A stretch of 64,000 nucleotides of DNA from Pedobacter paludis (lineage in GTDB: Bacteria; Bacteroidota; Bacteroidia; Sphingobacteriales; Sphingobacteriaceae). Position 1 is the first letter of the stretch, and each line of letters starts with the position of its first letter. Below the pieces are notes generated by a model. That model ran no database searches, was not told the origin of the DNA, and saw nothing but the letters and a program-made list of their open reading frames with translations. The stretch is from positions 124,001-188,000 of the forward strand of contig NZ_QGNY01000004.1 in NCBI RefSeq assembly GCF_003173575.1, given 5' to 3'. A program made the translations under genes and the position numbers. This document shows, piece after piece, positions 1-9,090 of the stretch.

Positions 1-758
1 AATTTATGACTGTAGACACCTAGTTCACGATTAAAAATGCCCTGATCATCAATTGGATCTATTTTTACTTTGGCTGATGAATGTATAATTTCATTTGGAC
101 TGAGCATGATTCCAACATGCGTAATTTTTCCCTCAGCGTTATCAAAAAATGCAACATCACCAGGTTTAACCTCTGCTAAAAACCCAACTAATTCGCCTTG
201 TTCTGCCTGTTGTGAAGCATCACGATTTAATTTTATACCCAATAATTTAAAAACGGTTTGTACAAAGCCCGAACAATCCAAGCCAAATAAGTGGCGCCCG
301 CCCCACAAATATGGCGTATTTAAAAAGAATTTTGCAGTTGAGGTTATTTGAGTTTTAAAATCCTGACCCTTATTGCTGTGCGCTTCAAAATTGAGCTTAA
401 ATTTCTCTTCACCGGCATAACAAAATCCATCTTGTAAAAAAGGCAGATTACTTGCTGGGCTTAAATGATACAACGTTCCGTCTTCTGCAGTTAAAGAATG
501 ATTAAAACCTAAAGGAGAAAGCAATTTACAATCATGCATTTCTGCGAACTGGTTTTGCGAAATTGGGGCCAGCTGTCTAAAATCTAACCAGCCTTCGTAA
601 CCATCGTATCCATTTTGAACAAGCCACCAACGCTCATCTTTCTGAATAATTTCTACATGCTCTCCAAATAATAATTGCGAAACTATTTCTGCTTTATCTG
701 ATGCATCTGCTCTTAAAGGGGCTACTGCAACTCTACAAATACCGTATTGATTTTCCAT
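1..758 (-). CDS. NlpC/P60 family cysteine peptidase with SH3-like domains (C-terminus cut by window edge)
   Basis: Predicted cell-wall peptide hydrolase (C40 family, gamma-D-glutamyl-diamino acid endopeptidase type). 252 codons are visible from ATG at 756-758 and the frame runs open off the window start. Residues ~1-65 and ~70-125 look like bacterial SH3-like domains. The catalytic domain starts near residue 145 with TPYLWGGR, nucleophile Cys162 in GLDCSGF, His214 in THVGIM and His226. There is no obvious signal peptide, unlike the paralogous gene at 60025-61221, so it may act on imported muropeptides in the cytoplasm; this is inference. It is divergent from the usp gene at 866. Only a few C-terminal residues should be missing. 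Confidence 0.9.
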   Translation of the reverse strand, partial: MENQYGICRVAVAPLRADASDKAEIVSQLLFGEHVEIIQKDERWWLVQNGYDGYEGWLDFRQLAPISQNQFAEMHDCKLLSPLGFNHSLTAEDGTLYHLSPASNLPFLQDGFCYAGEEKFKLNFEAHSNKGQDFKTQITSTAKFFLNTPYLWGGRHLFGLDCSGFVQTVFKLLGIKLNRDASQQAEQGELVGFLAEVKPGDVAFFDNAEGKITHVGIMLSPNEIIHSSAKVKIDPIDDQGIFNRELGVYSHK

Positions 759-865
759 TTAAATATGCTCGTAACGAATTGTAAAACTAATAAATTACAT
801 CCATAGCCTAACATTTTGCTCGATATTTTGTTATTTTTATGATGTAACATTTAAATCTGCTCGTT

Positions 866-1318
866 ATGAATTTTAAAAAAATATTAATTGCTGTTGATAA
901 CAGTACCTGTTCTGAAAAAGCCGCAAAAGCTGGATACGAAATGGCAGAAAAATTTAATGCAGAGGTGGCACTGGTTAATATAATTGAACCTGTTCCGGCT
1001 AATGTAAATTCTGATTTAACATTGGCACCCGTTTTCATGGACACTTATGATAACAGCGAGGAAAACAGTCACATTCTTCTAAAAGAAATAGAAAACAAAT
1101 TTGGCAATGGAATAAAAACCTCATATTTAAGCATTGTTGATACGGCAGCACATGGAATTATTCAACAGTCTGATGAATGGGGATCGGATTTAATTGTAAT
1201 TGGAACTTACGGTAGAACGGGATTATACCATTTTTTAATGGGTAGTGTTGCAGAACATGTTGCCCGCAAATCTGCCTGTCCGGTTTTGATTATTCCAAAT
1301 AAAAGTGAATTAGATTAG
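866..1318 (+). CDS. Universal stress protein, UspA family, single domain
   Basis: 150-residue single Usp domain, the usual length for the family. The C-terminal half carries the nucleotide-binding signature of ATP-binding Usps: GTYGRTGLYHFLMGSVAEH fits G-2x-G-9x-G-[ST]. The N-terminus (MNFKKILIAVDNS) is the first beta strand with the conserved Asp. It is likely a cytoplasmic stress or starvation protein with an unknown partner. It is divergent from the NlpC/P60 gene across ~107 bp that must hold both promoters. The next gene starts 23 bp downstream, so co-transcription is possible. Confidence 0.9.
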   Translation: MNFKKILIAVDNSTCSEKAAKAGYEMAEKFNAEVALVNIIEPVPANVNSDLTLAPVFMDTYDNSEENSHILLKEIENKFGNGIKTSYLSIVDTAAHGIIQQSDEWGSDLIVIGTYGRTGLYHFLMGSVAEHVARKSACPVLIIPNKSELD

Positions 1319-1341
1319 TCTTCAATTTGATATAGCAGACT

Positions 1342-2589
1342 ATGAAAAAACATTTTTATGTTTCCGTGCTGTTTTTACTCATTGGGATAAATTCAGTTTT
1401 AGCCCAATCTGCTAAGACTTATTTATCTGACAGTAAGCTTGATAAAATAGATAGTTTATTTAAACAATATCTAGATAACGGTTGGATAAAAGGAATTTCT
1501 GCAAACATTGCTGTGGATGGAAAAACCGTCTATAATAAAGCTTTTGGAAATAATATAGATCGTCCCTTTAAAACAGATGATATTTTAAGAATTGCATCAC
1601 AAACCAAAGCTATAACCAGTGTGGCTGTAATGATGTTATTTGATGAAGGAAAAATTGCTCTCGAAGATCCCATTTCGAAATATATTCCAGCATTTAAAAA
1701 CCCCAAGGTTTTAGATAAATTTAACCATGCAGACAGTAGTTATACAACAAAGCCTGCTAACCGCGAAATTACCATTCGCGATTTATTAACGCATACTGCT
1801 GGTCTTGGTTATGCACAAATCGGATCTCCGGAAATGAATGCAATTTATGCCAAAGCAGGCGTTGAAGCAGGTTTTGTAATTCATAAGAAATTATTAAAAA
1901 CCGAAATAGATAAATTGGCAAAACTACCTTTAGCCCTACAACCTGGCACAAAGTGGCAATATAGCCTTAGTGTAGATGTTTTGGGTAGACTTGTAGAAGT
2001 TGTATCTGGAGTTAATTTAAATACTTTTTTCAAGGAAAGAATTTTTAAACCTTTGGGAATGATGGATACTTATTTTGCTTTGCCAAAAGAAAAACAATCA
2101 AGATTAGCTTCAGTTTACACAGAAGATCCTAAAACACAACTGGTAAAGCCTTGGCGAGATGGTACTTTTCCGGGTGCAACCATAAACTATCCAACAAACA
2201 ATAATGGATATTTTGCGGGCGGTGCAGGCTTGGTTTCTACATCAAAAGATTATGGTATTTTTTTACGAATGTTGCTTAATAAGGGTATTTATAATGGCAA
2301 GAGAATTCTTTCTGAACAAAGTGTTTCGTTAATGACAACGAATCAAATTGGGAATCTTTCTCTTGGAGATAATAAATTCGGCTTAGGTTTTGAAATTGTT
2401 ACCGACAAAGGGAGCCATAAACTTGGCCAAAGTGCAAGCTCTTTTAGTTGGGGCGGTTTCTTTGGCTCAACATATTGGGTAGATCCGAAGAAGAAAATTG
2501 TGGCACAAATTTATATTCAACAATGGCCATTTTCTCATGGAGAGATCACAAATAAATTCAAATCGATTATTTATCAGGCAGTAGATTAA
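1342..2589 (+). CDS. Secreted serine hydrolase, beta-lactamase/penicillin-binding-protein class C family
   Basis: 415 residues with an N-terminal signal peptide (hydrophobic ~6-20, cleavage near AQ22). The class C/esterase-type serine motif is S86-Q-T-K89, the second motif is Y207-S-L in WQYSLSVDVLG, and a Gly/Trp-rich segment (SWGGFFGSTYW) stands near the end where the third active-site strand lies. This is the 'serine hydrolase' group, which includes D-amino-acid peptidases and esterases as well as AmpC-like enzymes, so true beta-lactamase activity cannot be asserted. It is probably periplasmic. It lies 23 bp after usp and is followed by a hairpin terminator at 2602-2623. Confidence 0.88.
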   Translation: MKKHFYVSVLFLLIGINSVLAQSAKTYLSDSKLDKIDSLFKQYLDNGWIKGISANIAVDGKTVYNKAFGNNIDRPFKTDDILRIASQTKAITSVAVMMLFDEGKIALEDPISKYIPAFKNPKVLDKFNHADSSYTTKPANREITIRDLLTHTAGLGYAQIGSPEMNAIYAKAGVEAGFVIHKKLLKTEIDKLAKLPLALQPGTKWQYSLSVDVLGRLVEVVSGVNLNTFFKERIFKPLGMMDTYFALPKEKQSRLASVYTEDPKTQLVKPWRDGTFPGATINYPTNNNGYFAGGAGLVSTSKDYGIFLRMLLNKGIYNGKRILSEQSVSLMTTNQIGNLSLGDNKFGLGFEIVTDKGSHKLGQSASSFSWGGFFGSTYWVDPKKKIVAQIYIQQWPFSHGEITNKFKSIIYQAVD

Positions 2590-2601
2590 TTTTATAAAAA
2601 A

Positions 2602-2623
2602 AGTCCTGATCTGCATCAGGACT
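2602..2623. terminator. Hairpin terminator between convergent genes
   Basis: A perfect 9-bp inverted repeat, AGTCCTGAT / ATCAGGACT, with a 4-nt loop. It has an A-rich left flank and a T-rich right flank, so it can serve the serine hydrolase on the plus strand and the convergent ferredoxin gene ending at 2655. Confidence 0.75.
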
Positions 2624-2654
2624 CAATATTTTATTTAAAAATCAATCTAGAAGT

Positions 2655-3005
2655 TTAATTCTCTTGATGCAACCAAGCTTTTTTGGTTAATAACTCTTCT
2701 TCAGTTTCACGGATATCTTCATCATCTACACAACAATCTACCGGACAAACCGCAGCACACTGTGGTTCATCATGAAATCCTTTACATTCGGTACATTTAT
2801 CCGATACGATATAATAAACTTCATCCGAAACTGCTTCTTGCGATGCATCAGCCTCAATTTGTTGGTTACCAAAATCTATAACCCCATTTAAATTGGTTCC
2901 GTCAGAAAAACGCCATGCAGTACCGGCATCGTAAATTGCATTATTAGGGCATTCCGGTTCGCAAGCCCCACAATTTATACACTCATCTGTTATTTTAATT
3001 GCCAT
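2655..3005 (-). CDS. 2x[4Fe-4S] ferredoxin (4Fe-4S dicluster domain)
   Basis: 116-residue soluble ferredoxin. An N-terminal CxxCxxCxxxCP motif (CINCGACEPECP) and a second cluster motif beginning CTEC and ending CAAVCPVDC give eight ligands for two [4Fe-4S] clusters. The insertion between the clusters is typical of Chromatium/Azotobacter-type ferredoxins. It is likely a low-potential electron carrier; its partner is not shown by the sequence. It is divergent from the LuxC-like acyl-CoA reductase, an arrangement I recall from other Bacteroidota. A TATATTTG element on the minus strand (3046-3053) is a plausible -7 promoter box. Confidence 0.93.
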   Translation of the reverse strand: MAIKITDECINCGACEPECPNNAIYDAGTAWRFSDGTNLNGVIDFGNQQIEADASQEAVSDEVYYIVSDKCTECKGFHDEPQCAAVCPVDCCVDDEDIRETEEELLTKKAWLHQEN

Positions 3006-3032
3006 GTTTTCGTCTAATTCTTTTGCTTAGTT

Positions 3033-3053
3033 TACCTTTGCGATGCAAATATA
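3033..3053. promoter_or_regulatory. Divergent Bacteroidota-type -7 elements
   Basis: TACCTTTG on the plus strand (3033-3040) and TATATTTG on the minus strand (3046-3053) both fit the TAnnTTTG -7 consensus of the Bacteroidota primary sigma factor. They face the acyl-CoA reductase gene (ATG 3084) and the ferredoxin gene (start 3005). No well-spaced -33 TTG is evident for either, so exact start sites are uncertain. Confidence 0.5.
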
Positions 3054-3083
3054 GTATATAATCACTTAATAATAATTCTAAAT

Positions 3084-4100
3084 ATGTCAGCCTTAACACA
3101 TGATAAAGTAATTAATGCCTTTAAAAAACTAGGCAAATTACTTGCCAATTCTACTGATATACTGGAAAATACAATATATAGTGCAGAAAATAGCAACGCT
3201 TGGTTCACCACAGAAAATATAAAAAAATCGTTAAATTCTTTTGCCGAGATGCTAAACGAAGATGATGTTGACCATTGGTTTCAATCTATTAAATTCAGTT
3301 CATCACCTAAAAAGGTTGGATTAATTTTAGCTGGAAACATCCCTATGGTGGGTTTTCACGATGTTTTATGTGTTTTGGCAACAGGAAATATTGCACTGAT
3401 AAAATTATCTTCATCTGATGACAAACTGATTAAAGCGGTACTTTCAGAATTAATTAAATTAGAACCCACATTAGAAAATTACATAGAATACGTAGAAAGA
3501 TTAAAAGATTTCGATGCCGTTATAGCTACAGGAAGTAACAATTCATCTCGATATTTTGATTACTATTTTAGTAAGGTGCCTAATATTATCCGAAAAAACC
3601 GAAATAGTGTAGCCGTTTTAGATGGGACAGAAACCAAAGAAGATATTCAAAATTTAGGGGCAGATATTTTCGATTACTTTGGTTTGGGCTGCAGGAATGT
3701 GTCTAAAATTTATTTTCCAGAAGGATATGATATTGCCAATTTTTATGAGGGCATAGAAAGCCACCAGCCAATTATCAATCATTTCAAATACAACAACAAT
3801 TACGATTATAACAAATCCATTTATTTAGTAAATGCAGCGAAACATTTCGACAATGGCTTTTTGCTTTTAAAGGAAGATGAAAGTTTAACTTCGCCATTGG
3901 CCGTTTTATATTACGAGGAATATAAGAACTTATCTGATGTAGAAGTAAAATTGGCCGAAAAAGCAGAAAACATTCAATGTGTAATTACAAAATCTCCATT
4001 GCATACAAGTACCTTCACTTTTGGGCAAAGCCAACACCCCAAACTTTGGGACTATGCTGATAATGTTAATACAATAGAATTTTTAAATGGTTTGAAATAG
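3084..4100 (+). CDS. LuxC-like acyl-CoA reductase
   Basis: 338 residues resembling the LuxC/acyl-CoA reductase family, which reduces fatty acyl-CoA or acyl-protein thioesters to aldehydes with NADPH. The aldehyde-dehydrogenase-like fold is suggested by LILAGNIPMVGFHDVLCVLATGN cut across residues ~80-102, the ATGSNNSSRYFDYYF segment (~148-162), and a probable nucleophile Cys203 in DYFGLGCRNVSK. It is shorter than bioluminescence LuxC (~480 aa), as is usual for the Bacteroidota group. The physiological substrate is unknown. It is divergent from the dicluster ferredoxin, possibly a redox partner. Confidence 0.8.
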   Translation: MSALTHDKVINAFKKLGKLLANSTDILENTIYSAENSNAWFTTENIKKSLNSFAEMLNEDDVDHWFQSIKFSSSPKKVGLILAGNIPMVGFHDVLCVLATGNIALIKLSSSDDKLIKAVLSELIKLEPTLENYIEYVERLKDFDAVIATGSNNSSRYFDYYFSKVPNIIRKNRNSVAVLDGTETKEDIQNLGADIFDYFGLGCRNVSKIYFPEGYDIANFYEGIESHQPIINHFKYNNNYDYNKSIYLVNAAKHFDNGFLLLKEDESLTSPLAVLYYEEYKNLSDVEVKLAEKAENIQCVITKSPLHTSTFTFGQSQHPKLWDYADNVNTIEFLNGLK

Positions 4101-4163
4101 CTTGCAATTTAAAATATGTTATTATAGTTTTTATTCAGATATTCGCTAAATGCCCTACAAACA

Positions 4164-6068
4164 ATGCGTTGTCTAATTAAGATCCTTCTTTTTATACTTT
4201 TTATTTCTTTTAATCAACAGCTATTTGCTCAGGTATGTACAGGAACCTTGGGCGATCCAGTTGTTGGCGCAGGTACGGATTTCGGTAATGGTGCATCTGC
4301 TTTTGGAAATGCAACATCAGGAAATACGAACTACACTTATATTGCTGGCTCACCAAATGATGGTCAGTACACTATCGTTAAAAGTACGGCCGGATTAAAT
4401 CAAGGTTGGCTCCAAGACATAACAAACCATACTGGAGATCCTAATGGATACATGATGGTTGTTAATGCTAACTTTAATAAGGATATATTTTATCAAGCTA
4501 CGGTGAACAATTTATGCCCCAATACAACCTACGAATTTGCATCTTACATCATTAATATTCTTAGAGGAACTGGAATAAAGCCTAATGTTAAGTTCACAAT
4601 TGAAAATAATGGCGTTTCTATTAAAGAGTTTTCTACGGGCGATATTTTAGAAGGAAGTTCTTCGAATTGGGTCAAGTATGGAACAATTTTTACAACACCT
4701 ACAAATGTTGGCATTATTACCATCAAAATGACTAATGAAAATCCTGGTGGTGGTGGAAACGATTTGGCACTTGATGACATTACCTTTAGAGCTTGTGGCC
4801 CGACAATAATCCCATCAATCAATAATGGGCAAAGTAGTGCTGGAATTTGTGAAGCTGCTTCTGGAAGCTTTAATTTAGCCGCTTCGGTTTCTTCAGGCTA
4901 TGCAGATCCTGTTTATCAATGGCAGGTAAATACAGGCACCGGATGGAATGACATATTAGGCGAAACCGCTCAGCAAACTGTTGTTACCTTTGCTAATGCA
5001 ATTAAGGGTAATTATCAATATCGGCTACTTGCTGCAGAACGATCGAACATTGCCTCTGCTAATTGTAGAATTGCTTCACCCCCCCTTACCATTACGGTTA
5101 CAGCTTTGCCAAATCCAATTGCAAGCAGCAATGGCCCTGTTTGTATTGGTTCAAACATTCAGCTTAATGTTACTGAAGGAACAACATTTTCATGGACTGG
5201 GCCCAATAACTTCACTTCAACTCAACAGAATCCAACCATTACAAATGCATCCCTTAATATGACGGGAGATTATACCGTAACCGCCTCCAGCAATGGATGT
5301 TCGAGGTCATCTATTGTTAATGTTCAGGTTTTAGATCCCGTAGTGGCTTCAGTTGGTGCTTCAGTTGTAAATCTTTGTGAGGGTAATTTTAAACAATTAG
5401 AGGCTTATGGGGGAACGCGCTACAGCTGGCTTCCTGTTGAAGGATTATCTGATCCAAATATTTCTGATCCCTTTACATCACCTAAAGAAACAACTACGTA
5501 TACAGTAACCGTTTCTAATGGCGCCTGTTTTAGTACTGCTCAAATTACAGTTAATGTAATTAAAAATGCGCTAGCAGATGCTGGAGAAGATTTAAAGCTT
5601 TTAAATGGACAAAAAATAACCCTTAATGGAAAAGTGACTGGAGATGATGTATCGTATTATTGGACTCCAGCAGATTATTTAGACGACCCAACTAAATTAC
5701 ACCCAATTGCAAATCCTCCATCAGATATTACTTATACACTTCATGCACAGTCTAATCTTGGTTGTGTAAGCAGCGAGGATGATGTATTTATTAAAGTATA
5801 TCCAAAAATTGTAATACCCAATTCGTTTACGCCAAACGGAGATTCGGTAAACGATACTTGGAACATTCCGGCAGCAGAAGCATTTCCAAATCCAATAATC
5901 AAAGTAACAAATCGTTATGGGCAACTGGTTTATCAAAGCAATGGAAAGTATAAACCCTGGGATGGAAAATACAACGGTAAAGATTTACCAACCGCAACCT
6001 ATTATTACAGTATCTATTTCAATCCCGATTTCGAAACGTATACCGGTTGGATTATGTTAATGCGATAA
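4164..6068 (+). CDS. Secreted Ig/PKD-like protein with T9SS type B (CHU_C, gliding-associated) C-terminal sorting domain
   Basis: 634 residues. A signal peptide (~1-22, ending FAQ) is followed by a jelly-roll-like region (~24-212) resembling adhesive or carbohydrate-binding modules, then Ig/PKD-like beta domains (~215-315, 315-390, 390-465, 465-545). The last ~85 residues form the CHU_C domain: VIPNSFTPNGDSVNDTW, then VTNRYGQLVYQS, the PWDGKYNGKDLPTATYYY block and a final GWIMLMR. This domain directs export through the type IX secretion system and surface retention in gliding Bacteroidota. It is a probable adhesin; the ligand is unknown. Confidence 0.88.
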   Translation: MRCLIKILLFILFISFNQQLFAQVCTGTLGDPVVGAGTDFGNGASAFGNATSGNTNYTYIAGSPNDGQYTIVKSTAGLNQGWLQDITNHTGDPNGYMMVVNANFNKDIFYQATVNNLCPNTTYEFASYIINILRGTGIKPNVKFTIENNGVSIKEFSTGDILEGSSSNWVKYGTIFTTPTNVGIITIKMTNENPGGGGNDLALDDITFRACGPTIIPSINNGQSSAGICEAASGSFNLAASVSSGYADPVYQWQVNTGTGWNDILGETAQQTVVTFANAIKGNYQYRLLAAERSNIASANCRIASPPLTITVTALPNPIASSNGPVCIGSNIQLNVTEGTTFSWTGPNNFTSTQQNPTITNASLNMTGDYTVTASSNGCSRSSIVNVQVLDPVVASVGASVVNLCEGNFKQLEAYGGTRYSWLPVEGLSDPNISDPFTSPKETTTYTVTVSNGACFSTAQITVNVIKNALADAGEDLKLLNGQKITLNGKVTGDDVSYYWTPADYLDDPTKLHPIANPPSDITYTLHAQSNLGCVSSEDDVFIKVYPKIVIPNSFTPNGDSVNDTWNIPAAEAFPNPIIKVTNRYGQLVYQSNGKYKPWDGKYNGKDLPTATYYYSIYFNPDFETYTGWIMLMR

Positions 6069-6106
6069 AAAGGGCTTTCGTCCTTTCTCTTATCGTTTGT
6101 AAATGC

Positions 6107-6114
6107 TATTTTTG
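6107..6114 (+). promoter_or_regulatory. -7 element (TATTTTTG) abutting the small ORF before ftsE
   Basis: TATTTTTG matches TAnnTTTG and ends 6 nt before the ATG at 6121. Transcription would start at or within a few bases of the start codon, which favours 6121 over the upstream in-frame ATG at 6103, because that one lies upstream of the element. Confidence 0.5.
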
Positions 6115-6120
6115 GGCTCA

Positions 6121-6324
6121 ATGTATATCATTAAAGTAAAAGGCATAGCCAAAATTCCAGATTACGTACAACTTAGAGATGAAAAGTTTACACTGCTCGC
6201 TTATTTTAGGGTAGATAGACCTGATAAATCTTTGGATAAACTGGGCCTTGGTGATAAACTTGAATACATAATGGAAATGGTAAAGAATTTGCCCTTTGGG
6301 CAGATTGCTAAATTAGACATATAG
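6121..6324 (+). CDS. Small conserved hypothetical protein preceding ftsE
   Basis: 67 residues from the preferred ATG (MYIIKVKG). An in-frame ATG at 6103 adds six residues but lies before the likely -7 promoter box. The protein is a short alpha/beta polypeptide with no signal peptide, membrane segment or recognised motif. It ends one base before the ftsE start codon (6326), so the two are almost certainly co-transcribed and possibly translationally coupled. A cell-division link is therefore inference from position only. Confidence 0.6.
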   Translation: MYIIKVKGIAKIPDYVQLRDEKFTLLAYFRVDRPDKSLDKLGLGDKLEYIMEMVKNLPFGQIAKLDI

Positions 6325-6325
6325 C

Positions 6326-7009
6326 ATGGCAGGAAACGCAGTAATTCACTTAAACAATGTTGATGTTTTTCAACAGAAACACTTAGTGCTCTCAAATGTA
6401 AATTTACATATAGAAAAGGATGAGTTTGTTTTCTTAATCGGGCAAACAGGCTCGGGTAAAAGTAGCCTACTTAAAATATTATATGGCGATTTACATATTG
6501 GAAACGGTGAGGGAAACATTGCAGGTTTCGACCTTAAAAACCTGAAAGAAAGCCAAGTACCGTTTCTTCGTAGAAAATTGGGTGTTGTATTTCAAGATTT
6601 TCAATTGCTAACCGATAGAACTATTGAAAAAAACTTAGAGTTTGTTTTAAAGGCAACGGGTTGGAAAGATGCAAAATTAATTAACGAACGCATTAAAGAT
6701 GTACTGGATAAGGTGGGTTTGAGATCAAAAATCAAAAAAATGCCCCACGAAATTTCTGGAGGCGAACAACAAAGGATTGTTATTGCGAGAGCCTTATTAA
6801 ATGATCCCGAAATTATTCTTGCTGATGAACCAACAGGAAATTTAGATCCAGAAACATCAGAAGAAATTGTAACCCTTTTAAAACAAATTAGCCAAGCCGG
6901 AACTGCGGTATTGATGGCTACGCATGATTATCAAATTATTCGCAAATTCCCTTCACGCATCATTAAATGCGAAAGTGGAGTGGTTCATGAAGATGCACAA
7001 ATAGCTTAA
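6326..7009 (+). CDS. ftsE: Cell division ABC transporter ATP-binding protein FtsE
   Basis: 227-residue ABC ATPase. It has Walker A G39QTGSGKS46, Q-loop VFQDFQLL, signature ISGGEQQR, Walker B IILADEPTGNLD and switch His in ATHD. The length and the VVFQDFQLL/DEPTGNLDP pattern are typical of FtsE, the ATPase partner of FtsX, which activates septal peptidoglycan hydrolases. FtsX is not adjacent, so partner assignment rests on family similarity; a LolD/MacB-type ATPase is the alternative. It is preceded at 1 bp by a small conserved ORF. Confidence 0.8.
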   Translation: MAGNAVIHLNNVDVFQQKHLVLSNVNLHIEKDEFVFLIGQTGSGKSSLLKILYGDLHIGNGEGNIAGFDLKNLKESQVPFLRRKLGVVFQDFQLLTDRTIEKNLEFVLKATGWKDAKLINERIKDVLDKVGLRSKIKKMPHEISGGEQQRIVIARALLNDPEIILADEPTGNLDPETSEEIVTLLKQISQAGTAVLMATHDYQIIRKFPSRIIKCESGVVHEDAQIA

Positions 7010-7016
7010 CATAATC

Positions 7017-7150
7017 ACGATTGTAGATTTACGAATTACGATTTAGCCTATGCCAATCTAAAACCGCAAATCTACAATCGTCAACCGCTTGTCAGTCAAT
7101 CAGCCAAACTGTTCAGATAAACTCAAATAAATCTGCCAGCTTGGCTGATT
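7017..7150. repeat. Two inverted repeats between ftsE and grpE
   Basis: A perfect 14-bp inverted repeat has arms ACGATTGTAGATTT (7017-7030) and its complement at 7068-7081, with a 37-nt loop. A second has arms AATCAGCCAA (7098-7107) and TTGGCTGATT (7141-7150). The first may terminate ftsE. The second lies ~50 bp before grpE and could affect its expression. Neither matches the CIRCE heat-shock operator. Confidence 0.6.
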
Positions 7151-7201
7151 TCAGTTTATGGCAAAATAGTTGAGATTACCACAAAAAATTCAGCCTAGTA
7201 T

Positions 7202-7786
7202 ATGTTTAATAAGAAGAAAAATAACGATAAAGAAGAAAATATAATGGATACTGAAAATACATCAGAAAATACTACTCCAGAAAACGTGGAAAATACTGAT
7301 GCTTCTACAAATGAAACTGAACAAGCACCTGAATTATCGATAGAAGATAAACTTAAAGAAGAAGTTCAACAGCTTAATGATAAATATCTGCGCTTATATG
7401 CAGAATTTGATAATTACAAGCGTCGTACACAAAAAGAACGTGTAGAACTATTGCAAACTGCCGGTAAAGATGTTATTGTATCATTACTAACTGTTTTGGA
7501 TGATTTTGACCGTGCCCTTAAGGCCATGGAAACTGCGACGGATATTGCTCCAGTTAAAGAAGGTATCTTATTGGTAAGCACAAAGTTGAAAAATACATTG
7601 GCGCAAAAAGGTTTAAAAGATGTAGAAAGCATTAGCAAAGAATTTAACACCGATTTCCACGAAGCAATTACAAATGTTCCTGCACCAAGCGAAGATCTTA
7701 AAGGAAAAGTAATTGATGAGGTTGAAAAAGGCTACACATTAAATGATAATGTAATCCGTTTCGCTAAAGTTGTAGTTGGAGCATAA
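7202..7786 (+). CDS. grpE: Nucleotide exchange factor GrpE
   Basis: 194-residue GrpE, the ADP-release factor for DnaK. The acidic, Asn/Thr/Glu-rich N-terminal ~50 residues are disordered. A long coiled coil (~50-95, LRLYAEFDNYKRRTQKER) is the dimerisation helix with the family signature. The C-terminal beta-wing region ends in GYTLNDNVIRFAKVVVG, matching the GrpE signature (V-x-GY-x-x-x-x-x-L-R-x-A-x-V). An alternative ATG at codon 15 (7244) is possible. dnaJ follows 88 bp downstream; dnaK is not in this window. Confidence 0.96.
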   Translation: MFNKKKNNDKEENIMDTENTSENTTPENVENTDASTNETEQAPELSIEDKLKEEVQQLNDKYLRLYAEFDNYKRRTQKERVELLQTAGKDVIVSLLTVLDDFDRALKAMETATDIAPVKEGILLVSTKLKNTLAQKGLKDVESISKEFNTDFHEAITNVPAPSEDLKGKVIDEVEKGYTLNDNVIRFAKVVVGA

Positions 7787-7874
7787 AAATTAATTATTGA
7801 ATGAAAGAATGCCCAGTGAGAGAATATAAAATTCAATCATTCAACCATTCAAAATTCGATCATTTTAAATAAAC

Positions 7875-9035
7875 ATGAGTAAAAGAGATTATTACGACGT
7901 ATTAGGCGTAACGCGAAGCACACCAGCAGATGAGATAAAAAAAGCTTATCGTAAGATGGCTATTAAATATCATCCTGATAAAAACCCGGGTGATAAAGCT
8001 GCAGAAGATAATTTTAAGGAAGCTGCAGAAGCATACGAGGTTTTAAGTAATCCAGAGAAAAAGCAGCGTTATGATCAATTTGGTCATGCTGGCGTTGGAA
8101 GCAGTGCATCTGGAGGTTATGGTGGCGGTAACATGAACATGGATGATATCTTCAGTAATTTTGGAGATATTTTTGGTGGACATAATCCTTTCGAAAGCTT
8201 TTTTGGCGGAGGTGGTGGCCAGCAACGTGGTGGTCGTCGTGTAGCGAAAGGTTCTAACCTGCGTATAAAAGTTAAATTAACCCTCGAAGAAATTGCTCAC
8301 GGTGCCGAGAAAAAAATCAAAGTAAACAAGCTTGTGGTTTGTAAAACCTGCGATGGATCTGGCGCAAAAGATAAATCGTCGGTAAGTACTTGCGGTACCT
8401 GCGGTGGCAGCGGACAAGTACGCCGGGTTACCAATACAATTCTGGGGCAAATGCAAACTGCATCTACCTGCCCTACCTGTAATGGAAGTGGACAACAAAT
8501 TACCTCTAAATGTAATGTTTGCCATGGCGACGGTGTTGTACGCGGTGAAGAAACGATTACCATAAACATTCCTGCAGGTGTAAGCGAAGGCATGCAATTA
8601 AGCATGAGTGGAAAAGGAAATGCAGCTCCAAATGGCGGCGTTCCTGGAGACTTAATTATTTTAATTGAAGAAACTCCACACGAAACCCTAAAACGCGAAG
8701 GCAACAATATTGTTTACGATTTGCATTTAAGTTTTGTTGATGCGGCGTTGGGTATGAGCATTGAAGTGCCAACAATTGATGGTAAAGCAAAAATTAAAAT
8801 CGATCCAGGAACCCAAAGTGGAAAATTACTTCGTTTAAAAGGCAAAGGTTTACCAGAAGTGAACTCATACCACAGAGGTGATGAAATTATCCATATCAAC
8901 ATTTGGACACCAAAAGCTTTAAGTAGCGAAGAACGCGATGCTTTAGAAAAACTTCGTGAGTCGCCAAACTTTAAGCCACAACCTGGTAAAAACGATAAAA
9001 GTTTCTTCGAAAGAATGAAAGAATATTTCGAGTAA
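7875..9035 (+). CDS. dnaJ: Chaperone protein DnaJ
   Basis: 386-residue type I Hsp40. The J domain (1-70) has HPD at 33-35, followed by a Gly/Phe-rich linker (~75-120). The zinc-binding domain has four CxxCxGxG repeats ([32 protein letters not shown]), then the C-terminal substrate-binding domain. It stimulates DnaK ATPase and delivers unfolded clients in the cytoplasm. It sits downstream of grpE as in many Bacteroidota and ends at a strong bidirectional terminator. Confidence 0.97.
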   Translation: MSKRDYYDVLGVTRSTPADEIKKAYRKMAIKYHPDKNPGDKAAEDNFKEAAEAYEVLSNPEKKQRYDQFGHAGVGSSASGGYGGGNMNMDDIFSNFGDIFGGHNPFESFFGGGGGQQRGGRRVAKGSNLRIKVKLTLEEIAHGAEKKIKVNKLVVCKTCDGSGAKDKSSVSTCGTCGGSGQVRRVTNTILGQMQTASTCPTCNGSGQQITSKCNVCHGDGVVRGEETITINIPAGVSEGMQLSMSGKGNAAPNGGVPGDLIILIEETPHETLKREGNNIVYDLHLSFVDAALGMSIEVPTIDGKAKIKIDPGTQSGKLLRLKGKGLPEVNSYHRGDEIIHINIWTPKALSSEERDALEKLRESPNFKPQPGKNDKSFFERMKEYFE

Positions 9036-9053
9036 AATATCTAGTAAACGAAA

Positions 9054-9087
9054 AAGACCGATGCCTATAAGCATCGGTCTTTTTTTT
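9054..9087. terminator. Strong intrinsic terminator after dnaJ, bidirectional
   Basis: An 11-bp perfect stem, AAGACCGATGC / GCATCGGTCTT, with a 6-nt loop, is followed by a T tract. The A tract on the left makes it usable on the minus strand too, for the convergent lipoprotein gene ending at 9091. Confidence 0.9.
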
Positions 9088-9090
9088 CAT

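Noticed and set aside
808..1044. Antisense ORF over the usp gene
   Set aside because: It lies wholly within the well-supported usp gene on the other strand and shows no independent signal.
6069..6086. Terminator after the T9SS-type protein gene
   Set aside because: Only a six-pair stem with a wobble pair and an interrupted T tract; too weak to support.
7069..7150. Possible tRNA-like or riboswitch structure in the ftsE-grpE gap
   Set aside because: The arms are simple inverted repeats with no cloverleaf, no conserved TψC/anticodon bases and no known riboswitch motif.
8297..8707. Cys/Pro-rich ORF antisense to dnaJ
   Set aside because: A shadow of the zinc-finger repeats (CxxCxGxG) of dnaJ read on the opposite strand.
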